A stretch of DNA of 64,000 nt, taken from VRUE01 sp963717375. GTDB lineage: Bacteria; Actinomycetota; Thermoleophilia; Solirubrobacterales; 70-9. The notes below the pieces were generated by a model. That model had not been told where the DNA came from, ran no database searches, and saw nothing but the letters and a program-made list of their open reading frames with translations. The translations under genes were made by a program, and so were the position numbers. Position 1 is the stretch's first letter, and every line of letters begins with the position of its first letter. The DNA lies in NCBI GenBank assembly GCA_963717375.1, contig OY970329.1, positions 2,232,001-2,296,000 of the forward strand. Direction: 5' to 3'. This document shows positions 32,081-40,509 of this stretch, piece by piece.

Positions 32081-33330
32081 TGGGATTCCTTAGCCGCAAG
32101 AACAAGTCCAAGCAGCCCAAGCCGACCGCCGTCGCTGACGAACCGCATCCGATTGTGGAGGAGCTGCAGCGGATGGAGGAAGCGGTGCCGGAGCTGGAGG
32201 ACCGTTGGGACGACGAGGGTACCGATGGCGACGCTTGGGACGACGAAGGCCCCGACGCCTCGGCCGCGGGTCCTGTCGCGGACGAAGGGGAGGCGCTGCG
32301 GGCGGGCCCTTCGGACCCGTCCTCGACCCCCCCATCATCCACGCCACCCGCGGATGAGGCGTTTGAGTCTTCGGTGCCGACCGTTGAGACATCTGAGCCG
32401 TCGGGCCCGGCCGTCCATGCTGCTGAAGCTTCTGAGGGACCGAGCGCGCGGGTAGCTGTGGCGGAGCCGGTTAGCGATGAGCCTGAGCGGTTTATGCCTC
32501 GGGACCTGCTGGCGCCTTCGCGGCATGAGGTTGTGGTTGAGCGGGTTGAGCCTGAAGCGCCCGTCAAGCACGCCGACGTCATTGCCTTTGCGAATCAGAA
32601 GGGTGGGGTGGCCAAGACCACTACTACCTTGAACCTTGCCGTTGCCTTCGCCGAGTCCGGCTACAAAGTGCTCTGCATCGACCTCGATCCGCAGGGGAAC
32701 CTGACGATGAGTCAGGGCATCGATCCCGACAAGGTGGAGAAGAGCCTCTACGACGTGCTGGTCAACGATATGCCGATCAGCGAGATCATCGTCGAGCGCG
32801 AGATCGACATCGCGGTTGCCTCAATCGACCTGGCTGGGGCCGAGATCGCGATGAGCACCAAGATCGGCCGCGAGCGCTCGCTGGAGAAGGCACTGAAAGA
32901 AGTCGCCGGCTACTACGACTTCGTCTGCATCGACACGCCGCCCAGCCTCGGGCTACTGACGATCAACGCTCTGACCGCGGCGAACAAGGTGATCGTCCCC
33001 GTTCAGTGCGAGTATTTGTCGATGCGCGGACTGGTCCAGCTCCAGAACACGCTCAAGATGATCCAGGAGAACCTCAATCCCGCTGTGAAGATCGAGGGCA
33101 TCCTGCCGACCATGCTCGACACGCGGACCGTCCACGCCAAGGAGGCGGTGGAGATCCTCGAAGAGAACTTCGGCGACCTCGTCTTCAAGTCCAGGATCCG
33201 CAAGGCAATCAAATTCGCCGAGGCGCCCGTCAAGGGAGCCAGCGTGCTCAAGTACGATTCCGGCAGCAGCGCCGCGAACTACTACCGCGAGTTGGCGAAG
33301 GAGGTTCTGGCGAACAATGAGCCGGCGTAA
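32080..33330 (+). CDS. ParA/Soj-family ATPase with long acidic N-terminal tail
   Basis: 416 residues. Residues 1-163 are disordered and rich in Asp, Glu, Pro and Ser, beginning with a basic GFLSRKNKSKQPKP. The ParA core starts near 164: FANQKGGVAKTTTTLNLA (deviant Walker A, Lys174 and Lys179), IDLDPQGNLTMSQG, CIDTPPSLGLLTINAL and IEGILPTMLDTRTVHAKE. ParA-type ATPases position DNA or protein cargo. No parB or parS follows. Instead the gene overlaps an ftsZ-family gene by 14 bp, so the cargo may be the division machinery. Call on family is firm; the role is inference. Confidence 0.88.
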   Translation: MGFLSRKNKSKQPKPTAVADEPHPIVEELQRMEEAVPELEDRWDDEGTDGDAWDDEGPDASAAGPVADEGEALRAGPSDPSSTPPSSTPPADEAFESSVPTVETSEPSGPAVHAAEASEGPSARVAVAEPVSDEPERFMPRDLLAPSRHEVVVERVEPEAPVKHADVIAFANQKGGVAKTTTTLNLAVAFAESGYKVLCIDLDPQGNLTMSQGIDPDKVEKSLYDVLVNDMPISEIIVEREIDIAVASIDLAGAEIAMSTKIGRERSLEKALKEVAGYYDFVCIDTPPSLGLLTINALTAANKVIVPVQCEYLSMRGLVQLQNTLKMIQENLNPAVKIEGILPTMLDTRTVHAKEAVEILEENFGDLVFKSRIRKAIKFAEAPVKGASVLKYDSGSSAANYYRELAKEVLANNEPA

Positions 33331-34660
33331 CAAACGCGCGAGCATGCGCGAGGGCCCTCTCTCGGACCTCTTCCGGTCTACCGCCGACGACGCGCCGGCC
33401 GATCCTCCCGAGCTGGAGGAGCGCCAGCAGCCCGAGGAGGAGCCTTCTGTTGTTGCCGCGGAGTCCTCGGAAGAGACTCCCCCCGAGCGCCTCAAGCGCG
33501 TCTTCTCCGAGGAGCCCAAGCCCCAGCGCCGCGAGGTTGAGCCGATCGTCGAAGCCCCTCGCTATGGGCGCGAGGAGCCGGAGTACGAGCCGCCCGGCAG
33601 CGGTGAGCCGCATCAGCCCGTCATTCGGGTTGTGGGCGTGGGTGGCGGTGGTGTCAACGCCGTCAACCGGATGGTCGAGGCGCGGATCCCCGGGGTCGAG
33701 TTCATGGCCGTCAACACCGATCTTCAATCGCTGCAGCTCTGCATGGCCGACGTCACCGTCCACATCGGTGAGGAGGCGACGCGCGGGCTTGGCGCCGGCG
33801 CCGATCCCGAGCTCGGCCACCGCTCCGCCTTCGAGGAACAGGACAAGATCAAGCGCCTGCTCAAGGGCTCCGACATGGTCTTCGTCGCCGCCGGCGCCGG
33901 CGGTGGCACGGGTACCGGTGCCGCCCCGGTAATCGCCCGCCTCGCTCGCGAGGTCGGCGCGCTTACGGTCGGGATCGTGACCAAGCCATTCAGCTTCGAG
34001 GGCAGCCGCCGCGGCAACCAGGCCAACAAGGGCATCGAGGAACTCGCCGCCGAGGTCGACACCCTGATCGTCGTCCCCAACGACCGCCTGCTCGAGGTGC
34101 TCGATCAGCAGACCTCGATGGTCGAGGCTTTCCAGGTCGCCGACGACGTGTTGCGCCAGGGAGTCCAGGGCATCTCCGACCTCGTCACCCTGCCCGCCGT
34201 GATCAACCTCGACTTCGCCGACGTGCGCACGATCATGTCGGAGGCCGGCCGGGCGCTGCTCGGCATCGGCATGGGCCACGGCAACGACCGGGCGGTGCTG
34301 GCGGCCGAAAAAGCGATCTCCTCGCCTCTGCTGGAGACCTCGATGGAAGGCGCGCGGGCGATCTTGCTTTCGATTACCGGCGGCGCCGACCTCTCGCTGG
34401 TCGAGATCAGCGAGGCGGCGAAACTGGTCGGCGACGCAGCCCACCCCGACGCCAACATCATCTTCGGCGCCAACGTCGACGAGGAGCTGGGTGACCAGGT
34501 CTGGGTGACGGTTGTCGCGACCCGCTTCGACGGCCGCCCGGCGCCCCCCCGCCGCGTCGCCGAGCCGATGATCCGGCGCACCAAAGACGCCCCCGGGCCG
34601 CGCCGCTCCGAGCGCTCCGGCGAGCTCGGCATCGACGTCCCAGAGTTCCTGCCCGGATAG
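33317..34660 (+). CDS. ftsZ: FtsZ tubulin-family cell-division GTPase with N-terminal extension
   Basis: 447 residues. About 100 residues of acidic, disordered sequence precede the FtsZ core. The core has IRVVGVGGGGVNAVNRMVE (from 103), NTDLQSL, the tubulin signature GAGGGTGTGAAP (193-204), the T7 catalytic loop NLDFADVR and the C-terminal domain. A terminal GIDVPEFLPG resembles the conserved FtsZ tail that binds FtsA/SepF/ZipA-type partners. FtsZ polymerises with GTP into the division ring. The gene lies outside any dcw cluster and is co-translated with a ParA-family gene. Whether it is the only FtsZ of the genome cannot be told here. Confidence 0.92.
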   Translation: MSRRNKRASMREGPLSDLFRSTADDAPADPPELEERQQPEEEPSVVAAESSEETPPERLKRVFSEEPKPQRREVEPIVEAPRYGREEPEYEPPGSGEPHQPVIRVVGVGGGGVNAVNRMVEARIPGVEFMAVNTDLQSLQLCMADVTVHIGEEATRGLGAGADPELGHRSAFEEQDKIKRLLKGSDMVFVAAGAGGGTGTGAAPVIARLAREVGALTVGIVTKPFSFEGSRRGNQANKGIEELAAEVDTLIVVPNDRLLEVLDQQTSMVEAFQVADDVLRQGVQGISDLVTLPAVINLDFADVRTIMSEAGRALLGIGMGHGNDRAVLAAEKAISSPLLETSMEGARAILLSITGGADLSLVEISEAAKLVGDAAHPDANIIFGANVDEELGDQVWVTVVATRFDGRPAPPRRVAEPMIRRTKDAPGPRRSERSGELGIDVPEFLPG

Positions 34661-34676
34661 TCCCGGTCTCGGGCCG

Positions 34677-36179
34677 ATGAGCGGAGTAGTCGCCGCGGGC
34701 CACCCACTGACCGCCGAGGCGGGGGCCGCGGTCCTGCGCGAAGGTGGCAATGCGGTCGACGCTGCCGTCTGCGCCGCGCTCGCCTCCTTTGCGGTCGAGA
34801 GCCCGCTGACCGGCTTTGGTGCCGGCGGGTTCATGATGGTCCACCGCGGCGACGAGACCACGCTGCTTGACTTCTTCGTCGCCGCCCCCGGTAGGGACGG
34901 GACCGAGCGCGGCGCCGAGCTGGTCCCGGTCCCGGTCCACTTCGATGTCGAGACGGTGCAGACGTTCTACGTCGGGCCGGCCTCCTGCGGCGTTCCCGGC
35001 ACTGCGGCCGGGCTGGAGGAGGCGCTGCGGCGCTTCGGCTCGCTGCCGCTCGCCGAGCTGGTCAAGCCCGGCGTGCGCCTAGCCCGCGAGGGGGCTCCGG
35101 TCAATGCCGAGCAGGCCTACATCCTCGACATCCTCGAGCCGATCCACGCCCGGCTCGAGGGCACCCGCGAGCTCTACGCACCGGCGGGGCGCACCCTGCG
35201 CGAGGGCGAGGCCTTCCGTTTCGAGGCGCTGGCCGAAGCGCTGGAGCGCTACGGCGCCGAGGGCGCCGAGCCCTTTTGCCGCGGCGAGGTCGCGGAGGCG
35301 TTGAGCACCTACGTGATCGAGCACGGCGGCACGCTCGGCCTTGACGACATCGCCGGCTACGAGCCGATCGAGCGTGAGCCGATCCGGGCGAGCTTCCGCG
35401 GGGCCGAAGTCCTCACCAACCCGCCGCCTTCCTCGGGCGGGATCCTGATCGCCTACTGCCTCGGCCTGCTAGAGCGGCTCGGGGAGAGCAGCGGCCCGGA
35501 GCAGCTGGTGGCAGCGATGGGTGCCGCCAACGAGGCCCGCGGCGAGGCCTTCGCCGAGGCGCTCTACGGCAGTGGCCTCGAGGGGAGCCTGCTCGATCCC
35601 GCGCTGCTCGACTCGACCGCCGGCGACCTGCTCGGCTCGACCACCCACATCTCCGCCCTCGATCGCGACGGGATGTGCGCCAACGTCACTTGCTCCAACG
35701 GCTCCGGCTCCGGCGTGCTCGTTCCGGGCACCGGCGTGATTCTCAACAACATGCTCGGCGAGGAGGACCTCAACCCGCTTGGCTTCCACTCGATCGCCCC
35801 TGGACGGCGGGTGACGTCAATGATGGCGCCGACGGTCGTGTTGCGCGATGGCGAGATCGAGATGGGGCTCGGCAGTGCGGGCTCCAACCGGATCCGCTCG
35901 GCGATCCTGCAGACGATCGTGCGCGTGATCGAGCAGGGTATGAGCGCCGACGAGGCGGTGCGGGCACCGCGGCTGCACTTCGAGCAGGGAGTCGTCCAGG
36001 CCGAGCCGGGGATCGACGAGGCCGCCCTGGCGCGGATCGAGGGTCGCGGCGTCCCTGTCCTGCGCCGGCCCGAGATCAACCTTTTCTTTGGCGGCACCCA
36101 GGCCGTCGCGCGTAACCGCGTCGGCGGGATGGGCGGCGGCGGCGACCCCCGCCGTGGGGGCGCTGTCGCGGTGGCCTGA
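34677..36179 (+). CDS. ggt: Gamma-glutamyltransferase family protein
   Basis: 500 residues. It is an N-terminal nucleophile hydrolase that would autocleave before a Thr to make two subunits. Seen are AAGHPLTAEAGAAVLREGGN (residues 6-25), the cleavage-site region STTHISALDRDG with the candidate catalytic Thr, SGSGVLVPGTGVILNNML, and SMMAPTVVLRDGE. These enzymes remove or transfer gamma-glutamyl groups from glutathione-like thiols. No signal peptide is evident, so it may be cytoplasmic. It starts 17 bp after ftsZ but the functions are not obviously linked. Confidence 0.88.
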   Translation: MSGVVAAGHPLTAEAGAAVLREGGNAVDAAVCAALASFAVESPLTGFGAGGFMMVHRGDETTLLDFFVAAPGRDGTERGAELVPVPVHFDVETVQTFYVGPASCGVPGTAAGLEEALRRFGSLPLAELVKPGVRLAREGAPVNAEQAYILDILEPIHARLEGTRELYAPAGRTLREGEAFRFEALAEALERYGAEGAEPFCRGEVAEALSTYVIEHGGTLGLDDIAGYEPIEREPIRASFRGAEVLTNPPPSSGGILIAYCLGLLERLGESSGPEQLVAAMGAANEARGEAFAEALYGSGLEGSLLDPALLDSTAGDLLGSTTHISALDRDGMCANVTCSNGSGSGVLVPGTGVILNNMLGEEDLNPLGFHSIAPGRRVTSMMAPTVVLRDGEIEMGLGSAGSNRIRSAILQTIVRVIEQGMSADEAVRAPRLHFEQGVVQAEPGIDEAALARIEGRGVPVLRRPEINLFFGGTQAVARNRVGGMGGGGDPRRGGAVAVA

Positions 36180-36180
36180 C

Positions 36181-36217
36181 TGGCGACTTTTCCGTCCATA
36201 TGACGTATAAGTCGCCA
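36181..36217. repeat. 37-bp dispersed palindrome, copy A
   Basis: A 37-bp palindrome begins one base after the ggt stop. Its outer arms TGGCGACTT (36181-36189) and AAGTCGCCA (36209-36217) are perfect; CCGTC and GACGT flank an ATA-containing centre. The same element, same length and orientation, recurs at 59374-59410. It could be an operator, a repeated extragenic palindrome or a terminator. The first ATG of the cyclase frame (36200) lies inside it. Confidence 0.7.
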
Positions 36218-36241
36218 ATCGCAAAGAATGGCCACGTGGCG

Positions 36242-37357
36242 ATGATCGATTTCGAGGCCGAGGGACTGCTCGATGGGCTCGAAGGCGACGCGCGCCGTGA
36301 CCGGCTGACGCTGCTCGAGCAGTTGGCGGGAGAAGGGGTGACGCTGGAGGAACTGCGCGACGCGGTGGGCGCCGGGCGGCTGACGCTGCTGCCGGTCGAG
36401 CGCAGCATCGCCGGCGACGGCCCGCGTTACTCGCCGCGTGAAATCGCCGAGCTCGCCGGTACCGACCTCGACCTGTTGCAGCGTGCTTCGGCCGCGCTTG
36501 GGCTGCCCTATCCGGACCCCGACGAGCGAATCCTCACCGACGCCGACCTCGAGGCGGCGCAGCGGACCAAGGCCTTCTACGACGCCGGCCTGCCCGAGGA
36601 CGGCATCCTGCAGGTGGCGCGCACGATCGGCATGGCGACGGCGCGGATCGCCGAGGGCAACCGCGAGCTGATGATCCGCACCCTGATGCAGCCCGGCGAT
36701 ACGGAGCGCGACCTGGCGCTGCGCTTTGCCGATGCCGCCGAGAACATGCTGCCAGTCTTCGAGCCGACCCTGCTCTACGCCCTGCGGGCGCACACCCTGG
36801 AGCAGATTCGCCGCGACGTGATCGGCGCCGCTGACCTCGCCTCGGGCGAGATCCGCGGCTCGGTCGACCGCGCCGTCTGCTTCGCCGACCTGGTCGAGTT
36901 CACCCGGCTCGGCGAGGAGATCGCACCGGAGGAGCTGGGCTTGGTGGCCGGGCGCTTCGAGGAAATGGCAGCCGCCGTGGCCGAACCTCCCGTGCGGCTG
37001 GTGAAGATGATCGGCGACGCTGCGATGCTCGTCTCGGTTGAGGTCGAGCCGCTGCTGGACGCGGCGCTCGAACTGATCGAGGCCGCCGAGGGAGAAGGCG
37101 AGGAGTTCCCCTTCCTGCGCGCGGGGCTGGCCGTCGGCCCGACGCTCGCCCAGTCGGGTGACTACTACGGTCGCGCCGTCAACCTGGCCAGCCGCCTCAC
37201 CGCCGTCGCCCGTCCCGGCAGCGTGCTGGTCGACGCCGCGGCGAAGGAGGCGGCGGGCGACGACTTTTCCTACTCGTTCGCCGGTGAGCGCCGGCTGAAG
37301 GGCATCGACACCGGCGTCAAGCTCTTCCGCGCCCGCCGCGAGCCGAAAAAACGCTAG
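36242..37357 (+). CDS. Class III adenylate cyclase with Rv1264-type regulatory domain
   Basis: About 371 residues from the ATG at 36242 (GTG 36236 is an alternative; the earlier ATG at 36200 is inside a palindrome and rejected). The N-terminal 190 residues are helical and contain RYSPREIAELAGTDLDLLQR and LMQPGDTERDLALRFADAAE, like the autoregulatory domain of mycobacterial Rv1264. The cyclase domain follows: AVCFADLVEFTRLGEE (first metal Asp), VKMIGDAAMLVS (substrate Lys and second metal Asp) and GRAVNLASRLTAVA (Asn/Arg). It makes cAMP, probably in response to pH or another cytosolic signal. Confidence 0.87.
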   Translation: MIDFEAEGLLDGLEGDARRDRLTLLEQLAGEGVTLEELRDAVGAGRLTLLPVERSIAGDGPRYSPREIAELAGTDLDLLQRASAALGLPYPDPDERILTDADLEAAQRTKAFYDAGLPEDGILQVARTIGMATARIAEGNRELMIRTLMQPGDTERDLALRFADAAENMLPVFEPTLLYALRAHTLEQIRRDVIGAADLASGEIRGSVDRAVCFADLVEFTRLGEEIAPEELGLVAGRFEEMAAAVAEPPVRLVKMIGDAAMLVSVEVEPLLDAALELIEAAEGEGEEFPFLRAGLAVGPTLAQSGDYYGRAVNLASRLTAVARPGSVLVDAAAKEAAGDDFSYSFAGERRLKGIDTGVKLFRARREPKKR

Positions 37358-38271
37358 GCAGACTTGCGGGCGGAGACGAGCAGGTTGTAGAAGAGCTCGG
37401 CGGGGAGGTGCGGCTCGAGCAGCCGGCTGTCGACCTTCTGCAGGGCGATGTAGCTGCGGAAGGCAAAACTCCGCCAGCCCCAGGAGACGGAGTTGGGCTC
37501 GGCGCTCGACTCGACCGTGCGCAGGCCCCAGCCCCAGGCGTTGGCCAGCAGCTCCTCGCCGCCGACGCGGCGGTCCTCGAAGCCGCCGTCGCGGAGCAGG
37601 CGCCGCAGGTCGGCGGGGGCAAAGGCGTGCACGTCGACCTCGCCCTCCAGGGAGTGGCCGTCGGATTGTTCGGCCTCGGCGATCGCTCGGGGCTGGGCGC
37701 CCACGGCACGGCGCCAGGCGGGCGCGACGAACATGCCGGCGCGCTTGGGCAGCGCCGCGAGGCGGTCGCCGTAGCGGGAGGGCTCGCCGCCGAAGGCGAT
37801 CGCGCCCCCGGGGCGCAGGACGCGGCGAAATTCGGCGAACGCCTTGTCGAGGTCGGGGATGTGATGCAGCACGGCGTGGCCGAAGACGAGGTCGAAGCTC
37901 TCGTCCTCGAAGGGCAGCTCCTCGGCCTCGGTCCGGACCGTCTCGACCTCGAGGCCGAGCCCGTCGGCGGTGGTGGCGAGGCGCTTCAGCATCCCGGCCG
38001 AGATGTCGGTCGCGGTGAGGCTCTGGATCGCGCCGAGCTGCAGCAGGTTGAGCGAGAAGTAGCCAGTGCCCGAGCCGATCTCCAGGCCGGCGCCGAGGCC
38101 CTGGCCGTCCCAGCTGCCCAGTGCCTTGACCAGCTTCTGGTGCACCTGCGCCTGGCCGGTCTCACCGAAGTCGATGCCCCACTTGGCGTCGTACTCATCG
38201 GCGGCCGCGTCGTGGTAGCGGGTGTTGACGTCCTTGATGTGCTCGGGAGTGGCGGTGGGGGAGGCGGGCAT
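37354..38271 (-). CDS. Class I SAM-dependent methyltransferase
   Basis: 305 residues from the ATG at 38271. The SAM-binding LEIGSGTGYFSLNLLQLG (near residue 60) is followed by TATDISAGMLKRLATTA, FDLVFGHAVLHHIPDLDKAF and LRPGGAIAFGGEP, the classic motifs I, II and III of the Methyltransf_11 group. The C-terminal 130 residues are a lineage-specific extension. The substrate is unknown. The stop overlaps the convergent cyclase stop by 4 bp, and the start is divergent from a second methyltransferase 65 bp away. Confidence 0.82.
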   Translation of the reverse strand: MPASPTATPEHIKDVNTRYHDAAADEYDAKWGIDFGETGQAQVHQKLVKALGSWDGQGLGAGLEIGSGTGYFSLNLLQLGAIQSLTATDISAGMLKRLATTADGLGLEVETVRTEAEELPFEDESFDLVFGHAVLHHIPDLDKAFAEFRRVLRPGGAIAFGGEPSRYGDRLAALPKRAGMFVAPAWRRAVGAQPRAIAEAEQSDGHSLEGEVDVHAFAPADLRRLLRDGGFEDRRVGGEELLANAWGWGLRTVESSAEPNSVSWGWRSFAFRSYIALQKVDSRLLEPHLPAELFYNLLVSARKSA

Positions 38272-38336
38272 GGCGCGGAACTCTATGCGGATCGGCGCAA
38301 CGCACGGAGCGCAGGCCCCCAATACCGTCCCGGCCT

Positions 38337-39101
38337 GTGGCGCGCGAATATGTCCAGCTCGACCAGCCCGACGGGGTGCCGCCGCTGCCGCTCACCGGCG
38401 AGCGCACGCTGCCCGACGTGCCGGAGGAGAACTACTGGTACCGGCGCCATCTGGTCGTCTACGAGTGGATCGCTGAGCGGACGGCGGGCAAGCGCGTGGT
38501 CGACATGGCCTGCGGCGAGGGCTACGGCTCCAACGTCCTGGCCGGCAAGGCGGCGAGCGTCGTCGGCGTCGACGCCAACCCGGAGGCCCACGAGCATGCC
38601 CGGCTGCGCTACGTGCGTCCCAACCTTCGCTTCGAGCGCGACCTGGTCGAAAGCTTCGCCGAGCCCTGCGACGCTGTCGTCTTCCTGCAGACGATCGAGC
38701 ACGTCCAGGACGCGGGCGCGATCCTCGAGCACTTCAAGTCGATGCTCGCGCCGGGCGGCGTCGCCTACGTTTCCACTCCCAACCTGCTGACCCTGGCGCC
38801 GCCGGGGGCGGAGAAGTCCGACAACCCCTGGCACGTGCGCGAGTACCGCGCCGCCGAGTTCCGCCAGCTCTGCGAGGAGCACTTCCCCGGGGTCGAGATG
38901 CTCGGCCTCTTCCACGCTCGCAAGCTGCGCGTACACGAGCTCGCGATCAAGCTTGGCTGGGACCGGGTCCACAAGGCGCTGCACCTGACCAAGCCCTTCT
39001 ACGACCGCTTCACGCCCGCGATCGCCGCCTCTGACTTCGAGCTGAAGGAGGGCGACCTCGACCGGGCGCTGGACTTCCTCGCCGTCTGTCATGCCGCCTG
39101 A
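38337..39101 (+). CDS. Class I SAM-dependent methyltransferase next to glucan genes
   Basis: 254 residues, GTG start at 38337. It has VVDMACGEGYGSNVLAGKA (motif I), VVGVDANPEAHEHARLRY, DAVVFLQTIEHVQDAGAIL and LAPGGVAYVSTPN. The opening residues (PPLPLTGERTLPDVPEENYW) recall methyltransferases that sit with glycosyltransferases in polysaccharide clusters. It overlaps the GH57 gene by 11 bp and so is translationally coupled to the alpha-glucan pair. It may methylate a sugar or lipid-linked glycan, but this is inference from context. Confidence 0.82.
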   Translation: MAREYVQLDQPDGVPPLPLTGERTLPDVPEENYWYRRHLVVYEWIAERTAGKRVVDMACGEGYGSNVLAGKAASVVGVDANPEAHEHARLRYVRPNLRFERDLVESFAEPCDAVVFLQTIEHVQDAGAILEHFKSMLAPGGVAYVSTPNLLTLAPPGAEKSDNPWHVREYRAAEFRQLCEEHFPGVEMLGLFHARKLRVHELAIKLGWDRVHKALHLTKPFYDRFTPAIAASDFELKEGDLDRALDFLAVCHAA

Positions 39102-40509
39102 GGAGAGCGCCGGCGACCTGGCGATCGTCCTCCACTCCCACATGCCCTACGTCGATGGCTTTGGGACCTACCCCTTCGGCGAGGAGTGGCTGTTCGACGC
39201 GGTGATCCGCTCTTATCTGCCGGTGCTGGAGGTGGCCGAGCGGGTGACGATGACGATCACCCCGGTCCTGGCGGACCAATTGGAGGACGAGGGGGTGCAG
39301 GAGCGACTGCGCCGGTTTCTGCGCGAGTGGCGGATCGGCGCCGCCGAAGCGGAGGTCAACGAGGGCGAGGTGGACCCGGAATGCCTCGATGCCTGCGAGG
39401 CGGAGTTGGTCCGCTACCGGCACGCGCTGGAATTGCTCGACGCCGACGACGGCAGTCCCTTGCGCGCCTTCCGGCGGGCCAGCGAGGAGGGACGGATCGC
39501 CCTTGCCGCCTCTTCGGCGACGCACGCGGTCCTGCCGCTGCTTGCCACGCGCCAGGGGCTAGGCCTGCAGCTGGACGCCGGCATCCGCTCGCACCGGCGG
39601 CGCTTTGGTTGGGACGGGGGCTTCTGGCTGCCCGAGTGCGCCTACGTGCCGGGGCTGGAGTGCCGCTTGGCGGAGCAGGGCGTGAACTGGTTCTGCGTCG
39701 ACCAGAGCCGCTACGAGCAGCCGCTGGACGCGCTCAGCCCGGTTGCGACCGAGGCCGGGCCGGTGGCGCTGCCGATCGACTGGGAGGCGATCCAGTGGCT
39801 CTGGTCGCTCGACGGCTATCCCTCGGACCCGGCCCATGCCCAGTTCGCCGGAGAGTCGCTGCGCGGGGTGCGGATCTGGAAGGTCGGCGGTGGCGCCTAC
39901 GACCCCGCTGCGGCGGAAGCTGCGGCGCGGCGCCAGGCCGGAGAGTTCCTCGCCGCGACCGCCACCCGCCTGCGCGAGTTCGCCGCCACGCGCGATCGCC
40001 GCGGCCTGCTCGTCTTCGCGATCGACACCGAGCTGCTCGGCCACTGGTGGTCGGAGGGAACGATCTGGCTGCGCGAGGTCCTCTCCGGCGCCGAGGCGGC
40101 TGGTGTGCGGCTGCTCACCGTGCCCGAGGCGCTCGCCGAGCACGAGCCGATCGGGCGCCCGCTCCGCGCCTCGACCTGGGGTGAGGACAAGGACCTGCGC
40201 ACCTGGGATTCGCCCGCGGTTGCCGACCTGGCCTGGGGCGCGCGACGCCTGGAGCTACGGCTGCTGCGGGCCCTGCGCGGTGGCTTGCGCGGCGACGGCG
40301 CGCGGCGCGCCACGCGCGAGCTGCTGGCGGCGCAGGCGAGCGACTGGGCCTTCCTCGACAAACGCGGCCAGGCGGGCGACTACGCCTTCCAGCGCGCTAC
40401 TTCCCACGCCGAAGCGGCCTTGGAGGCCATAGACTCTCCGGCCATCGCCGACCCGCGCATGCGCGCCCTCGCCCCTGACATGAGCCTCTCGCCGCTCCTT
40501 CAGCCGTGA
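39091..40509 (+). CDS. GH57-family alpha-glucan branching enzyme (DUF1957 type)
   Basis: 472 residues. The GH57 barrel starts LAIVLHSHMPYVDGFGTYPF, with candidate nucleophile Glu182 in GGFWLPECAYVPG and acid/base Asp312 in FAIDTELLGHWW. A DUF1957 helical C-terminal domain (from about 385) includes SDWAFLDKRGQAGDYAFQR. Such enzymes form alpha-1,6 branches in glycogen or methylglucose-type polysaccharide; amylase-like members also exist. It is part of a run with a methyltransferase upstream and a GT4 synthase downstream (4-bp overlap), which fits glycogen-like glucan synthesis. Confidence 0.87.
   Translation: MPPEESAGDLAIVLHSHMPYVDGFGTYPFGEEWLFDAVIRSYLPVLEVAERVTMTITPVLADQLEDEGVQERLRRFLREWRIGAAEAEVNEGEVDPECLDACEAELVRYRHALELLDADDGSPLRAFRRASEEGRIALAASSATHAVLPLLATRQGLGLQLDAGIRSHRRRFGWDGGFWLPECAYVPGLECRLAEQGVNWFCVDQSRYEQPLDALSPVATEAGPVALPIDWEAIQWLWSLDGYPSDPAHAQFAGESLRGVRIWKVGGGAYDPAAAEAAARRQAGEFLAATATRLREFAATRDRRGLLVFAIDTELLGHWWSEGTIWLREVLSGAEAAGVRLLTVPEALAEHEPIGRPLRASTWGEDKDLRTWDSPAVADLAWGARRLELRLLRALRGGLRGDGARRATRELLAAQASDWAFLDKRGQAGDYAFQRATSHAEAALEAIDSPAIADPRMRALAPDMSLSPLLQP

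Noticed and set aside
36200..36241. ATG at 36200 as the cyclase start
   Set aside because: It falls inside the 37-bp palindrome, has no ribosome-binding site, and the extra residues are not family-like. GTG 36236 or ATG 36242 is preferred.
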